This document shows, piece by piece, positions 1-7,284 of a stretch of 10,779 nt of DNA. The notes beneath the pieces were generated by a model. The model searched no databases. It saw only the letters and a list, made by a program, of their open reading frames with translations, and was not told the DNA's origin. Origin of the DNA: Candidatus Sulfopaludibacter sp. SbA3. GTDB lineage: Bacteria; Acidobacteriota; Terriglobia; Bryobacterales; Bryobacteraceae. Within the stretch, counting starts at the first letter, position 1. Each line of letters opens with the position of its first letter. Where the stretch lies: positions 1 through 10,779 of the forward strand of contig CAMDKT010000149.1 in the NCBI GenBank assembly GCA_945900935.1, written 5' to 3'. The position numbers were made by a program, and so were the translations under genes.

Positions 1-867
1 AAGCGGGTCCGGTCTGTCAAAGACTTGCCCGAACGCTTCGAATGCCTTCCCACGGATCGGATCGGGTCGATGTACAACCTGGTTCGTAAAGAACTCACCG
101 ACTTCTTCTCCAACCGCATACCCATCGCGCAGTTCCGAGGCCTCGTGCAGGGTCACGATTTCACTTTGACGATGGCCGAAGAATGCCGGCGGCTGAATCG
201 GGCATGGGCGCTGACGATTCAGGCGGGGATTGAGAAGAAGAAAGTGCTCGGCGGCAACGTGCAGCAGGCGCAGGAAGCGTTTGAGTCCGTCAAAGACGAT
301 AAGGACAAAGAGCGCCGCTCCCGGCGGTTGCATTCGTTGTGCCAGGCACGCGCGGCACTGTCCGCCTACGACCAGCAGTGGCAGGAGGAGATCCGGTCAT
401 TGATCTGGCTGGTACGGACATGGGCCGCGCGCAAGGAAGAGAATCGCATGGGATGGTTGCAGGCGCTCCACACGGTCGTCTGCGGCACGAAGTCCGATCA
501 GGCTTCGGGCGCGCTGCCGTTCTATGCGTTTCCCAATGAAATGTTGCAAGCCATCGTGGAGCGGACGGGAGGGCGGCCGGTGCAACTGGCCGTTCCGAAA
601 GTCCGCGAAGGGGTGGTGGAAATCGACGAGGAAGGCCGGTGCTTCCTGGTTGAAAACATCATGAGCGACAACGGTACGAGCCACACCAAGGCGACGTTTC
701 TACTGGCGGTGACGCCGGATGGGAAGGTTGTTTATGAGACGGGCCGAGTTCAGTGGGTCCACCCATTTCCGTATGCAGCGGGAACCGGTGAGATTCGCGA
801 CGGGAAAGTGACTTTTCCTGGAACACGGCAACTCCCTCAGGTGGTCGTGCCCAAGCGGGTCATGTAA
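1..867 (+). CDS. Unrecognised protein, 5' end cut by window edge
   Basis: The reading frame is open from the first base to the TAA at 865-867. The first in-frame start-like codon is TTG at 25 and the first ATG is at 70, but neither has a good ribosome binding site and the frame continues to the edge, so the gene most likely begins upstream. About 288 residues are visible. The N-terminal two thirds is charged and helical with many Arg, Lys, Glu and Gln residues. The last third looks beta-rich and ends with VVVPKRVM. I see no signal peptide, membrane segment or catalytic motif, and I do not recognise the family. It precedes a transfer gene array, but two hairpins separate them, so it may belong to another transcription unit. 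Coding is supported by length and by normal amino-acid composition. Confidence 0.75.
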   Translation, partial: KRVRSVKDLPERFECLPTDRIGSMYNLVRKELTDFFSNRIPIAQFRGLVQGHDFTLTMAEECRRLNRAWALTIQAGIEKKKVLGGNVQQAQEAFESVKDDKDKERRSRRLHSLCQARAALSAYDQQWQEEIRSLIWLVRTWAARKEENRMGWLQALHTVVCGTKSDQASGALPFYAFPNEMLQAIVERTGGRPVQLAVPKVREGVVEIDEEGRCFLVENIMSDNGTSHTKATFLLAVTPDGKVVYETGRVQWVHPFPYAAGTGEIRDGKVTFPGTRQLPQVVVPKRVM

Positions 868-872
868 CCAAA

Positions 873-902
873 GGATCCGCGCCGCTTGCTCGCCGCGGAT
901 CC
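873..902. promoter_or_regulatory. 9-bp perfect inverted repeat in the 868-992 gap
   Basis: GGATCCGCG at 873-881 pairs perfectly with CGCGGATCC at 894-902 around a 12-nt loop. It starts 6 nt after the stop codon of the first gene. No T-run follows, so it is not a textbook intrinsic terminator. It could stabilise or end the upstream transcript, or be a protein-binding site. Confidence 0.5.
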
Positions 903-919
903 ACCAAACGCGCTGGATG

Positions 920-946
920 CAGAACCCTTCTTCAAGGAGGGTTCTG
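920..946. promoter_or_regulatory. 12-bp hairpin with a buried Shine-Dalgarno-like sequence
   Basis: Bases 920-931 pair with 935-946 around a TCA loop (12 pairs, one G-T wobble at 929/937). The outer eight pairs are CAGAACCC with GGGTTCTG. The 3' arm contains AGGAGG, which resembles a ribosome binding site, but no start codon follows at the right distance. No T-run follows. It lies between the first gene and the transfer array and may act as a terminator, processing site or operator. Confidence 0.5.
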
Positions 947-992
947 TCCCAGCCGGGCGTTGCAATACGCAACAGCAAAGGAGCCATCGAGT

Positions 993-1904
993 ATGTGTTG
1001 GATAGCGTTAGCAATTATCTTCCCGGCCTGGTTGATCTGCACCTCTTCTCTCCATGGCCAGAAACTGGAAACGCACAAACAGGGTCACAAGACAATTGCT
1101 CGAGTCGAGACGGCGCGGGATCACCTGACCGTCATTGAACTCGGCGAGCCGGTGACGATGGTGGCTGTTGGAAACCAGAGCGCGTTTCTCGTCGAGCGGC
1201 GCGGGAACAAGGTCTTCGTTAAGCCGACCGAGGAAGGCGCGCAGACCAACCTCTTCATCTGGACGGGAACGGGCCGCTACGCCTACGAACTGATTCCAGC
1301 GAAAGCTGTGGCGGAGATGCATTTCGCCATTGATCAGGAGTCGCCGATTGCGGTGGCGGCTGTTCCGACCGCTGCGGTCGATACGCCGCTTCCGGCGGCG
1401 ATGCTGACGCAAGCGACACCGGTTTCGCTCTTTGGCGAGCGGGAGACGCAAGGCCGAGTGGAAGTGTCCGTGCGGGACCTATATCGGAAGGATAATCGCA
1501 TCTATCTCCGCTATGCCCTGCTCAACCGCAGCGGTATTCCGTACCAGACGTCGCCCCCGGCGGCGTGGCAGCTAATTGGCGTCCGTGCCACGCATTCGCT
1601 CATCGGCTTGGGGGCGAACCAGCTTGGGGAGCGGATTTGCCGGACGCTTAAAGTAGATAGTGCCGCGCAACTAAATGTCGTCAATGCAGATCAGGCGTCG
1701 CGTGTCGAAGCAGGCGGCGACGGCATGGGCTGGCTGGTGGTCGATGCGCCGAGAGGCACCGAGTCAAATGTGGCGGTTCTCCGGCTGCGTTTTGCGGCGG
1801 ACGCAAAAGGAGATATAGCGGCCGTCGTGATTCTTCCCTCGCTCGACGAAACGGTACGGGAGGTGGCGGATGCGGGAAGAAACGCGAGCCCCGCTCACCG
1901 TTAA
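993..1904 (+). CDS. VirB9/TraN-like type IV secretion protein
   Basis: A 303-residue protein. ATG 993 is preferred over an upstream in-frame TTG at 960 because AAAGGAG sits at 977-983, 9 nt before it, and because the protein then begins with a hydrophobic signal-like segment (about residues 2-20) ending near LHG/Q. Residues about 40-102 match the N-terminal domain of VirB9/TrbG/CagX: HLTVIELGEPVTMVAVG, then a VFVKPTEEG segment and TNLFIWTGTGRYAYEL. Residues about 155-285 form a second beta-rich part (RIYLRYALLNRSGIPY) that recalls Bacteroides TraN. Members of these families are periplasmic parts of the conjugation channel that reach the outer membrane. It heads an array that includes a coupling ATPase, which supports the role. 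The C-terminal assignment is less certain than the N-terminal one. Confidence 0.72.
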   Translation: MCWIALAIIFPAWLICTSSLHGQKLETHKQGHKTIARVETARDHLTVIELGEPVTMVAVGNQSAFLVERRGNKVFVKPTEEGAQTNLFIWTGTGRYAYELIPAKAVAEMHFAIDQESPIAVAAVPTAAVDTPLPAAMLTQATPVSLFGERETQGRVEVSVRDLYRKDNRIYLRYALLNRSGIPYQTSPPAAWQLIGVRATHSLIGLGANQLGERICRTLKVDSAAQLNVVNADQASRVEAGGDGMGWLVVDAPRGTESNVAVLRLRFAADAKGDIAAVVILPSLDETVREVADAGRNASPAHR

Positions 1905-2103
1905 AGAGGTGCACGCCGCCGCGAGCGCTCTACTTCGTGAGAGACATCACATGGGCTTCCGCAACTTCCTCGGCGATCTGCTTCTTGAGTCCCGCGATCC
2001 CTTTCGCAGAGGCGCCCGTCGCCAGCTGAAGCGCTGGGTGGGAGTGCTGATCGGAGTATTTCTGCTGGGCCTTCTGGTTCTCTACTATTCGCACATGCGC
2101 TAA
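1870..2103 (+). CDS. Small single-pass membrane protein of the transfer array
   Basis: 77 residues, starting at ATG 1870 with GGGAGG at 1858-1863, 6 nt upstream. The start lies inside the preceding gene, giving a 35-nt overlap, so translation is probably coupled. The N-terminal 55 residues are charged and Arg-rich. Residues about 57-73 (WVGVLIGVFLLGLLVLY) form one transmembrane helix close to the C-terminus, and the positive charge before it suggests that the N-terminus faces the cytoplasm. I do not recognise a family. Small membrane proteins next to VirB9- and VirD4-like genes are often channel subunits, but that is inference. A shorter form from ATG 1951 is possible. Confidence 0.68.
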   Translation: MREETRAPLTVKEVHAAASALLRERHHMGFRNFLGDLLLESRDPFRRGARRQLKRWVGVLIGVFLLGLLVLYYSHMR

Positions 2104-2115
2104 GGACCATGCCCC

Positions 2116-3894
2116 ATGCACGACCAACCGACTCCGCAGTCCCGTCCCTCGGCCATCGAAGAAAATCCCACTCTTCTCATTGGTCTGCTCGTTGCGGTGG
2201 CCGCTCTACTTCTGGCCGCCGTCGCCAAGTATGTGTGGCACATTTATGACCGGCAGCTGGTTGAGTGGATCTTTTGGTTGCTGCTGCTCGGTGTGGTCAT
2301 CTACTTCGCCGTCTATCAGGTGACGCGCGCGAAGAGCGATCGCGAGAACGCCTGGCCCAAGCAGCTGCCGACGATACCGGCGCGGGGCGAGAAGGAACTG
2401 GTCGAGAGTGCTTGGACGGAGAGCGCGGTAGTGCTCGGCTATGACGTGCACGGGAAACCCTGGCTCTGGAATGACGATACGCGCGTCATGCAGGCATTGG
2501 TGCTGGGCCAGAGCGGAACGGGGAAGACAACGCTGCTGCGGAACATTATCACGCAGGATCTGATGCGTCGAATGGGGCCCGCGGAGGACCGGCACAAGAT
2601 TCCGATGATCATCTTCGATGGCAAGGGCGATCTTGAATTCTTCGAATCGCTGCTTCCCTACATGAGCCGGGCCGGCCGGCTGAATGATCTGCGTTTGTTG
2701 AATCCATCGCGGCCCGATCTCTCGGTGCAGTACAACCCGTTCGCCTCCGATGACGACAACTACTCCGCTCAGGTGTCGATGATCTTCGGCAGCTTCGACC
2801 TACGAGACGAGTTCTTCGCCAAACACCAACTCAACTATATGGGCGACATCGTGCGCGTGCTGCACTACACCGCGAAGTGCTTTAACTTCTACGACGTGAT
2901 GGTGATGGCGCTCGACCAGGGTGTGATTGAGGAGCAGGTCGCCGTCGCGCGGACGCGGATTGCGCGCATGCCGGAGATGACCACGCAGCGGCGCATGAAC
3001 TTCGAGATGTCGGTGAAGAACCTCTATCAGTCCTTTCATGATCGAGACCGTGTGCCGAAGATCCAAGGCCTGCTGAACGAGTGCATGACCTTCCTCGACG
3101 ACGAATTGAGCACCATCACCGGCCCATACGACAACCTGCTGTCGATCAACGACGTCATCGACCAGGAGCTGATTCTCTTCGTTAGTCTCAACATCAACAA
3201 GAACACGGCGCCGGTGCGCGCATTGGGGAAGATGCTGTTGCAGAACCTGCAACTCGTCGTCGGCAAGCGCTACGAATCGGAGACCGAGCGGAACCGGAAG
3301 AACCGCCCGCTATTTTCTGTCGTCATGGACGAGTTCGCGCCATTCGGTTATCGCAACTTCGCGCAGATCCTGAATACGGCGCGGGGAACGAACACCGCGT
3401 TCCTGTTCTCGATGCAGTCTTTACCGCAATTGCTGCAAGTAGGGAAAAGCTTCCAGCAGGATGTTTCGTCGGCGCCTGGAACCGCGATGCTCCTGCAGAC
3501 GCGCGACGAGGAGACGGCGAAGTACTTCAAGCAGGCGTCGTCGCAAGTGCCGGTGCAGAAGCGGACACAGCAACTGTGGCGCAAAGACTTTCTGGGATTT
3601 GAAAACTTCCAAAAGGCGACGAGCGCCACGGAACGGGAACAGCTTGAGTATCGCGCGCTCGATCATCACATCAAGAATCTCGGCAAGGGAAAGATGGAAA
3701 TCCTCATGACGGATCCCGTGCAGGGAACGCTGCATGGCCGCTTGCATGTTCGGCCGCCGGGCGATGTGCGCGTGCCGTGCCTCGACTTGCCGCTGTTTCC
3801 GAAGTTACTCGGTTCGCGCACTGACGAGCGCGGCGCACACCTTCGTTTCAAAGATCAAAAGCTCGCGGCCACCATCGTGATTCCGCGGCGATAG
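2116..3894 (+). CDS. VirD4/TraD-family type IV coupling ATPase
   Basis: A 592-residue inner-membrane ATPase that would recruit the DNA-relaxase complex and pump DNA to the secretion channel. Two transmembrane helices lie at about residues 19-41 and 48-69, as in VirD4/TraD/TraG. Walker A is GQSGTGKT at 131-138. Walker B is FSVVMDEF with D405 and E406. A conserved downstream segment, TAFLFSMQSLPQL, carries the sensor-type Gln at 434, in the region matching the TraG/TraD C-terminal (TraM-recognition-like) domain. Length is normal for the family. AAGGA at 2102-2106 is 9 nt before ATG 2116; an ATG at 2109 is out of frame. It lies 12 nt after the small membrane protein gene and 8 nt before the next gene. 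All motifs look intact, so the ATPase is probably active. No relaxase of a known MOB family is visible in the window. Confidence 0.93.
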   Translation: MHDQPTPQSRPSAIEENPTLLIGLLVAVAALLLAAVAKYVWHIYDRQLVEWIFWLLLLGVVIYFAVYQVTRAKSDRENAWPKQLPTIPARGEKELVESAWTESAVVLGYDVHGKPWLWNDDTRVMQALVLGQSGTGKTTLLRNIITQDLMRRMGPAEDRHKIPMIIFDGKGDLEFFESLLPYMSRAGRLNDLRLLNPSRPDLSVQYNPFASDDDNYSAQVSMIFGSFDLRDEFFAKHQLNYMGDIVRVLHYTAKCFNFYDVMVMALDQGVIEEQVAVARTRIARMPEMTTQRRMNFEMSVKNLYQSFHDRDRVPKIQGLLNECMTFLDDELSTITGPYDNLLSINDVIDQELILFVSLNINKNTAPVRALGKMLLQNLQLVVGKRYESETERNRKNRPLFSVVMDEFAPFGYRNFAQILNTARGTNTAFLFSMQSLPQLLQVGKSFQQDVSSAPGTAMLLQTRDEETAKYFKQASSQVPVQKRTQQLWRKDFLGFENFQKATSATEREQLEYRALDHHIKNLGKGKMEILMTDPVQGTLHGRLHVRPPGDVRVPCLDLPLFPKLLGSRTDERGAHLRFKDQKLAATIVIPRR

Positions 3895-3902
3895 GAGATG
3901 GC

Positions 3903-4703
3903 ATGTTCGCAAAACGCATGAAAGAAATAGCGCTCACGCTTGGCTTGGCCGTTGCGCCTTTGTTTGCGCAGGACCCGCAAATCGCGTCAGTGCCGGAAAC
4001 GCCGCGGCAAGGGAAAACGGCGGTACCGCCACGCACCAATCCCACCGGGGTCACCGTCAATCCGGCGCAGCCGTACCGGCCACTGCCGGCCGGCGGGGTA
4101 CAGCGGCGCGAGACGATCTTCGAGTTCTACATCAAAGCGCTCAATCCGCGAAACATCCATTGGGGTAACGAGATCGACCGCCGCATCGCGATACTGATTG
4201 ATAACTCGTTGCGGAATCCGTACTTCCGGTTTTGCGCGGCGCAGATGGGTGTCATTGTGATTCTGCTCGGTCTGTGCTGGGCGTGGTGGGACAAACTGCG
4301 ACAGGTGAAATGGATTGCGGCCGAGCAGTTAACCGACGTGCTCAACGCGAAGCATTACGCCGACACGCACGCCATGGAAGCCATTACCGCACACAACCGG
4401 CACATGGAAGCATGTAATCGCGTGATCGAGCAGGAGCACTCCGGTATTGTCGGAGGTAAGAACGCTGGGGAGTGGCAGCAGGAGGTGTCTGAACTGCAAG
4501 CGAAGTTGGCGGCGGAACGGTCCATGGTTGCCTCGCTCAACGAAGAAGTCAGTCGCCGAATGCAGTTGCACACCCAATTGGAGGGCCGGGTCGTCGAACT
4601 CGAAAAGTCGATCCAGGACCGGCGCGAAACCGGCAATTCCGAACTGCTGGCGCGGTTGCAACGGGCGGAAACCGAATTGGGCAGCAGGAGAAGAGCTAAG
4701 TGA
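3903..4703 (+). CDS. Signal-peptide, membrane and coiled-coil protein of the transfer array
   Basis: 266 residues, starting at ATG 3903 with GGAG at 3894-3897. Residues 1-22 look like a cleavable signal peptide ending LFA/Q. A Pro-rich linker follows to about residue 65, and then a conserved-looking segment at about 70-105 (EFYIKALNPRNIHWGNEIDR). Residues 110-129 (CAAQMGVIVILLGLCWAWW) form a strong transmembrane helix. Residues about 186-262 are Glu/Gln/Arg/Leu-rich and predicted coiled coil. The N-terminal half would thus be periplasmic and the coiled coil cytoplasmic. I do not recognise a named family. Position directly after the coupling ATPase and topology suggest a membrane scaffold or docking factor of the transfer machine; this is inference. 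The gene ends in an overlap with the next start. Confidence 0.72.
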   Translation: MFAKRMKEIALTLGLAVAPLFAQDPQIASVPETPRQGKTAVPPRTNPTGVTVNPAQPYRPLPAGGVQRRETIFEFYIKALNPRNIHWGNEIDRRIAILIDNSLRNPYFRFCAAQMGVIVILLGLCWAWWDKLRQVKWIAAEQLTDVLNAKHYADTHAMEAITAHNRHMEACNRVIEQEHSGIVGGKNAGEWQQEVSELQAKLAAERSMVASLNEEVSRRMQLHTQLEGRVVELEKSIQDRRETGNSELLARLQRAETELGSRRRAK

Positions 4704-5218
4704 TGCGCACGACCAAAATCTGGGTGCATTCGGTCGGCAGCGTTTGGCTGGAGAAAAAACGTCCCGATGGGCGCACGTCGGTGTGGAACACGACGGGGAT
4801 ATCGGATGGCCGTCTGCTGCGACCCCGCGCAGTGGCATTCGGTCAGATCTCATTGGGGCGACAGGCGCGACTGGATTGGGCGGCAAAGGGGGAACTGCGG
4901 ACAGGCATGTGGATTGCGAGACCGCTCAACGAGCACGGTGGAATTCGGCGAGTCGAACTGATTTGTCGGGCTGCACCTGAGGAGTTGCCGGATTGGTACA
5001 TGGCGATTGTGACGGAGCGGAGTGTTGGCGCGATCCACACTCGGGCGATGGATGAGGAACTCGTGCAACTCGTGTCTCACTCGGCGTGGAGAGGGCGAGA
5101 AGAGATGTTGCTGTTGTTGAAGCCGTTCGCCGTGATTAGCGGTGACAGCGGGACGGCGACGCTGATTCCAAAGGTCCACGGTTGCGCGTGGCGAACGGAA
5201 GAGTGGGTGACACGATGA
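4700..5218 (+). CDS. Unrecognised protein coupled to the replication-relaxation gene
   Basis: About 172 residues. Two adjacent start codons exist: GTG at 4700 (9 nt after AGGAG at 4686-4690, with a 4-nt GTGA overlap with the upstream stop) and ATG at 4703. The true start may be either, one residue apart. There is no signal peptide or membrane helix, so it is probably cytoplasmic. Composition is Trp-, Arg- and Glu-rich with short beta-like stretches such as MWIARPL and WYMAIVTERS, and no motif that I can name. Its stop overlaps the next start as ATGA at 5215-5218, so the two proteins are probably made in a fixed ratio and may work together. No function is assigned. Confidence 0.65.
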   Translation: MMRTTKIWVHSVGSVWLEKKRPDGRTSVWNTTGISDGRLLRPRAVAFGQISLGRQARLDWAAKGELRTGMWIARPLNEHGGIRRVELICRAAPEELPDWYMAIVTERSVGAIHTRAMDEELVQLVSHSAWRGREEMLLLLKPFAVISGDSGTATLIPKVHGCAWRTEEWVTR

Positions 5219-5988
5219 GATACTTACCCGGACAGATTGCCATCTCTCGGGAGGCGGACGCCCCATTGATGCGTATGGTTCACAGCGCCGGCCATTTGAC
5301 CTTCGAGCAACTCTACGCCGCGATACATCCGGTAACCGCAAAGCGATTGTGGGATTCGCTGCGGTGGCGGGTGAGTCGGTTGGTTGACCATAAAATGCTG
5401 GATCGAACACAAGTCGCCGGCCTAAAGGGAATTGTGCTGTCGCTTGGAGATTGTGGAGAACTGTACTTGCAGAGTCACGCGGATTTCCTCGTGGAGAGAG
5501 GCAGCCGCATTCGCGGAGCTAGAAAGCGGCATCAGATTTGGCATGACGTCGATCTGTTCGGCATTCGATTGGCGCTTCGCGACGCCGGTGTCATCGGCGG
5601 ATGGGAATCCGAACCGGAAGTGAGAGCGGCAAATGACTTCACGATGAACCACTATGCGAAGGACTACGACGCGGTCGTGACGTTCCTCGCCGATGGTAAA
5701 CGTGGACGCGTCGCGATTGAGTATGAACGCACGCCCAAATGGTCGAAGGAGTACGCGCGTATTGTTGGCGACCTGGATCGCGACCGGAAAGTGGATGCGT
5801 TCTTGTATTTGGTTCCGAACATCGAGATGCACGTGTTCCTTCGGCACGCACTACGAGCAACACGGAGACCTATGTTTGTGGCATTCGCAAGGGAGTTCGC
5901 GTTTCATCCACGCACAGCGGAGTTGATCGACGTGCGCACGCAACAGGTGGTGAATCTTGGCGCGTGCTTGACGAGCGCGCCTGAGTGA
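5215..5988 (+). CDS. Replication-relaxation family protein (winged helix plus nuclease-like domain)
   Basis: 257 residues from ATG 5215, which overlaps the upstream stop as ATGA; an upstream in-frame TTG at 5182 is less likely. Residues about 18-65 form a winged helix-turn-helix of the kind seen in the Replic_Relax family (HLTFEQLYAAIHP, then RVSRLVDHKMLDR). Residues about 108-200 match the second domain: HDVDLFGIRLAL, WESEPEV, YDAVVTF and AIEYERTPKWSKEY. D152 and E169-x-E171 with a nearby Lys resemble a PD-(D/E)XK nuclease-like core, but activity cannot be judged from sequence. Family members occur on conjugative plasmids and elements and are presumed to act in DNA replication or transfer initiation. 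It is the last gene before the 1.34-kb gene-free tract, which would fit a protein acting at a nearby origin (inference). Confidence 0.78.
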   Translation: MRYLPGQIAISREADAPLMRMVHSAGHLTFEQLYAAIHPVTAKRLWDSLRWRVSRLVDHKMLDRTQVAGLKGIVLSLGDCGELYLQSHADFLVERGSRIRGARKRHQIWHDVDLFGIRLALRDAGVIGGWESEPEVRAANDFTMNHYAKDYDAVVTFLADGKRGRVAIEYERTPKWSKEYARIVGDLDRDRKVDAFLYLVPNIEMHVFLRHALRATRRPMFVAFAREFAFHPRTAELIDVRTQQVVNLGACLTSAPE

Positions 5989-6002
5989 TATTTGGCTGCG
6001 CA

Positions 6003-6028
6003 TTGCCTCCCGTTGCCCCATCTTTGCC
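6003..6028. repeat. Three TTGCC repeats in helical phase
   Basis: TTGCC occurs at 6003-6007, 6013-6017 and 6024-6028, spaced 10 and 11 bp, so all three face the same side of the helix. This is typical of protein-binding repeats at origins or operators. The motif is short, so chance is possible. It lies 14 nt after the stop of the replication-relaxation gene. Confidence 0.4.
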
Positions 6029-6039
6029 CAATCCGGCCG

Positions 6040-6053
6040 CGCTATAACTAGCG
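6040..6053. promoter_or_regulatory. Inverted repeat CGCTA-TAAC-TAGCG
   Basis: Perfect 5-bp arms at 6040-6044 and 6049-6053 around TAAC, 11 nt downstream of the phased TTGCC repeats. The centre contains a -10-like TATAAC at 6043-6048, but no well-spaced -35 box is visible. It could be an operator, a promoter element, or part of a transfer or replication origin. Confidence 0.35.
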
Positions 6054-6170
6054 TGTTTACTGTATGTTGCAATCCGATATCCCCTGGGTTTGGATCGATT
6101 TCCGGAAAATTCGGAGTTCTGGGGTGTTTGGGGAGGGCGGTTGCAGGGATTAGGGCGGAACGGCGCAGGT

Positions 6171-6208
6171 GGTGAGCGGGGTTTCCGCTCGGTCTTAGGT
6201 GAGCGGGG
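6171..6208. repeat. Direct repeat forming two alternative hairpins
   Basis: GGTGAGCGGGG occurs at 6171-6181 and 6198-6208. Between the copies, CCGCTC at 6185-6190 can pair with GAGCGG of either copy (6174-6179 with a 5-nt loop, or 6201-6206 with a 10-nt loop). Both stems are 6 bp and mutually exclusive. Confidence 0.45.
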
Positions 6209-6865
6209 CGGCGAAGAAAACGTGCAGCGTGGGGCAGCAGCACAGAGGGAAGTGAGGATGGTGGTGTCGAGAGTTGTGTGCCGTGTGAAGTGACTGGGCG
6301 CGGCCGGATGGAGATTGTATGCGCGGATGGAGTTCCGTGTGCGCCGATTTGTCGTTGCGCGGTGTGCGGCGGTGCAGATGTTGGAATGCGGAGGGTGAGC
6401 GCAGGGATGTGCAACTGGTCACTAGTAGTAGAACGATGAAAGCCAAATGGGATGTGGTGGGGTGGGGAATGTCCGCGCAGAGAGATGAGCGGACTTAAGC
6501 CGTGTCGGCGAATGCGTGCGTGCCGAAGAGTGGCGGGTGCGGCGGTCGTGATGGGGAAGTGGACTGTGTGGTGCGCCGAGTTGAGCGTGAGGCGAGGTGG
6601 GTAGTTCGGTGGCGCAGCGTGCAGAGGCGTGCGCATCGGGAACGCGGTGATTGCTGGAAGTCGCAGCGCTGTGGCGCAAACGGTGCGGACCTCGATGCGA
6701 GATGCGGGTGTGGACTAGTGGCGGCGACGACGAGTTGAGATGGGGTGGTGAATGGGAGGCCATTGCGAAAAACTGCGTGTCTTCCAGATGCGCGCCTGAA
6801 GTTGTCCCGGTCGGAGCACAACCGCCGTTCGTTGGTCGTGATGGGGATTGCTCGGATGAAATCCT

Positions 6866-6880
6866 CACTTCGGGTGAGAG
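6866..6880. other. Short hairpin CTCAC-TTCGG-GTGAG
   Basis: Perfect 5-bp stem with a TTCGG loop, similar to stable UUCG-type loops in RNA. Supports, weakly, the idea that this part of the gene-free tract is transcribed and folded. Confidence 0.35.
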
Positions 6881-7095
6881 TTACCGCTGTTGTCGTGCGA
6901 GGTTGTGGGCGAGTGGCACGTAGTGAGGGTTGTTCGGTCCAGTGTGGCAAGAAGTGCACGTGAGCAAGCGCGTGCGTGCGGGATGTTGTTGCGTGGTAGC
7001 GAGCACAGGAGATCGGACGGTGCGATTTGCTCGTGAAGTGACGACCGAGTCTGTTCCGGAATTGGTGGATAGTCTCGGTTGCGGTTCCGGTGTGG

Positions 7096-7118
7096 CGCGG
7101 GAGTCGCGAACTTCCGCG
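7096..7118. other. 9-bp hairpin in the gene-free tract
   Basis: Bases 7096-7104 (CGCGGGAGT) pair with 7110-7118 (ACTTCCGCG) around CGCGA, with one G-T wobble. No T-run follows. It could be an RNA fold or a protein-binding palindrome. Confidence 0.4.
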
Positions 7119-7241
7119 TGGATGGATGGGGTGAGTGGCGTGGCGTGACGCATCACAGGATACTGCACGCTACTTCCGTAGATCTCATCGGTGCGGTGCG
7201 GAGAAACGCTCGGTGCATCGACTGGGAGAAAAGGACAGTGG

Positions 7242-7284
7242 CCTGGAAGCAAGTCCGGGTGCAGCGCGCTGTGGTCACACAGCG
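7242..7284. promoter_or_regulatory. Two tandem hairpins upstream of the Rad52-family gene
   Basis: First hairpin: CCTGGA at 7242-7247 with TCCGGG at 7254-7259 (six pairs, one wobble, 6-nt loop). Second: CGCTGTG at 7267-7273 with CACAGCG at 7278-7284, seven perfect pairs around GTCA. They end about 35 nt before the ribosome binding site of the Rad52-family gene. A TTTT lies at about 7303, too far from the stem for a typical terminator. They may be an operator or a leader-RNA control element. Confidence 0.45.

Noticed and set aside
4329..4886. Minus-strand frames opposite the coiled-coil protein and its neighbour (also 4850-5410), and a + frame at 4447-4980
   Set aside because: All overlap genes with better starts, ribosome binding sites and coupling. 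The + frame runs across a gene boundary in another phase.
6024..6048. Sigma70-type promoter with TTGCCC and TATAAC
   Set aside because: The spacer is only 13 nt, too short for a normal promoter, so only the inverted repeat is reported.
5851..6636. Long minus-strand open frame (261 codons), and similar ones at 6495-6959 and 6881-7414
   Set aside because: Products are low-complexity His/Pro/Thr/Ser/Arg strings with no family likeness. The C-rich minus strand has few stop codons, which explains the length. One overlaps the replication-relaxation gene and another the annealase start.
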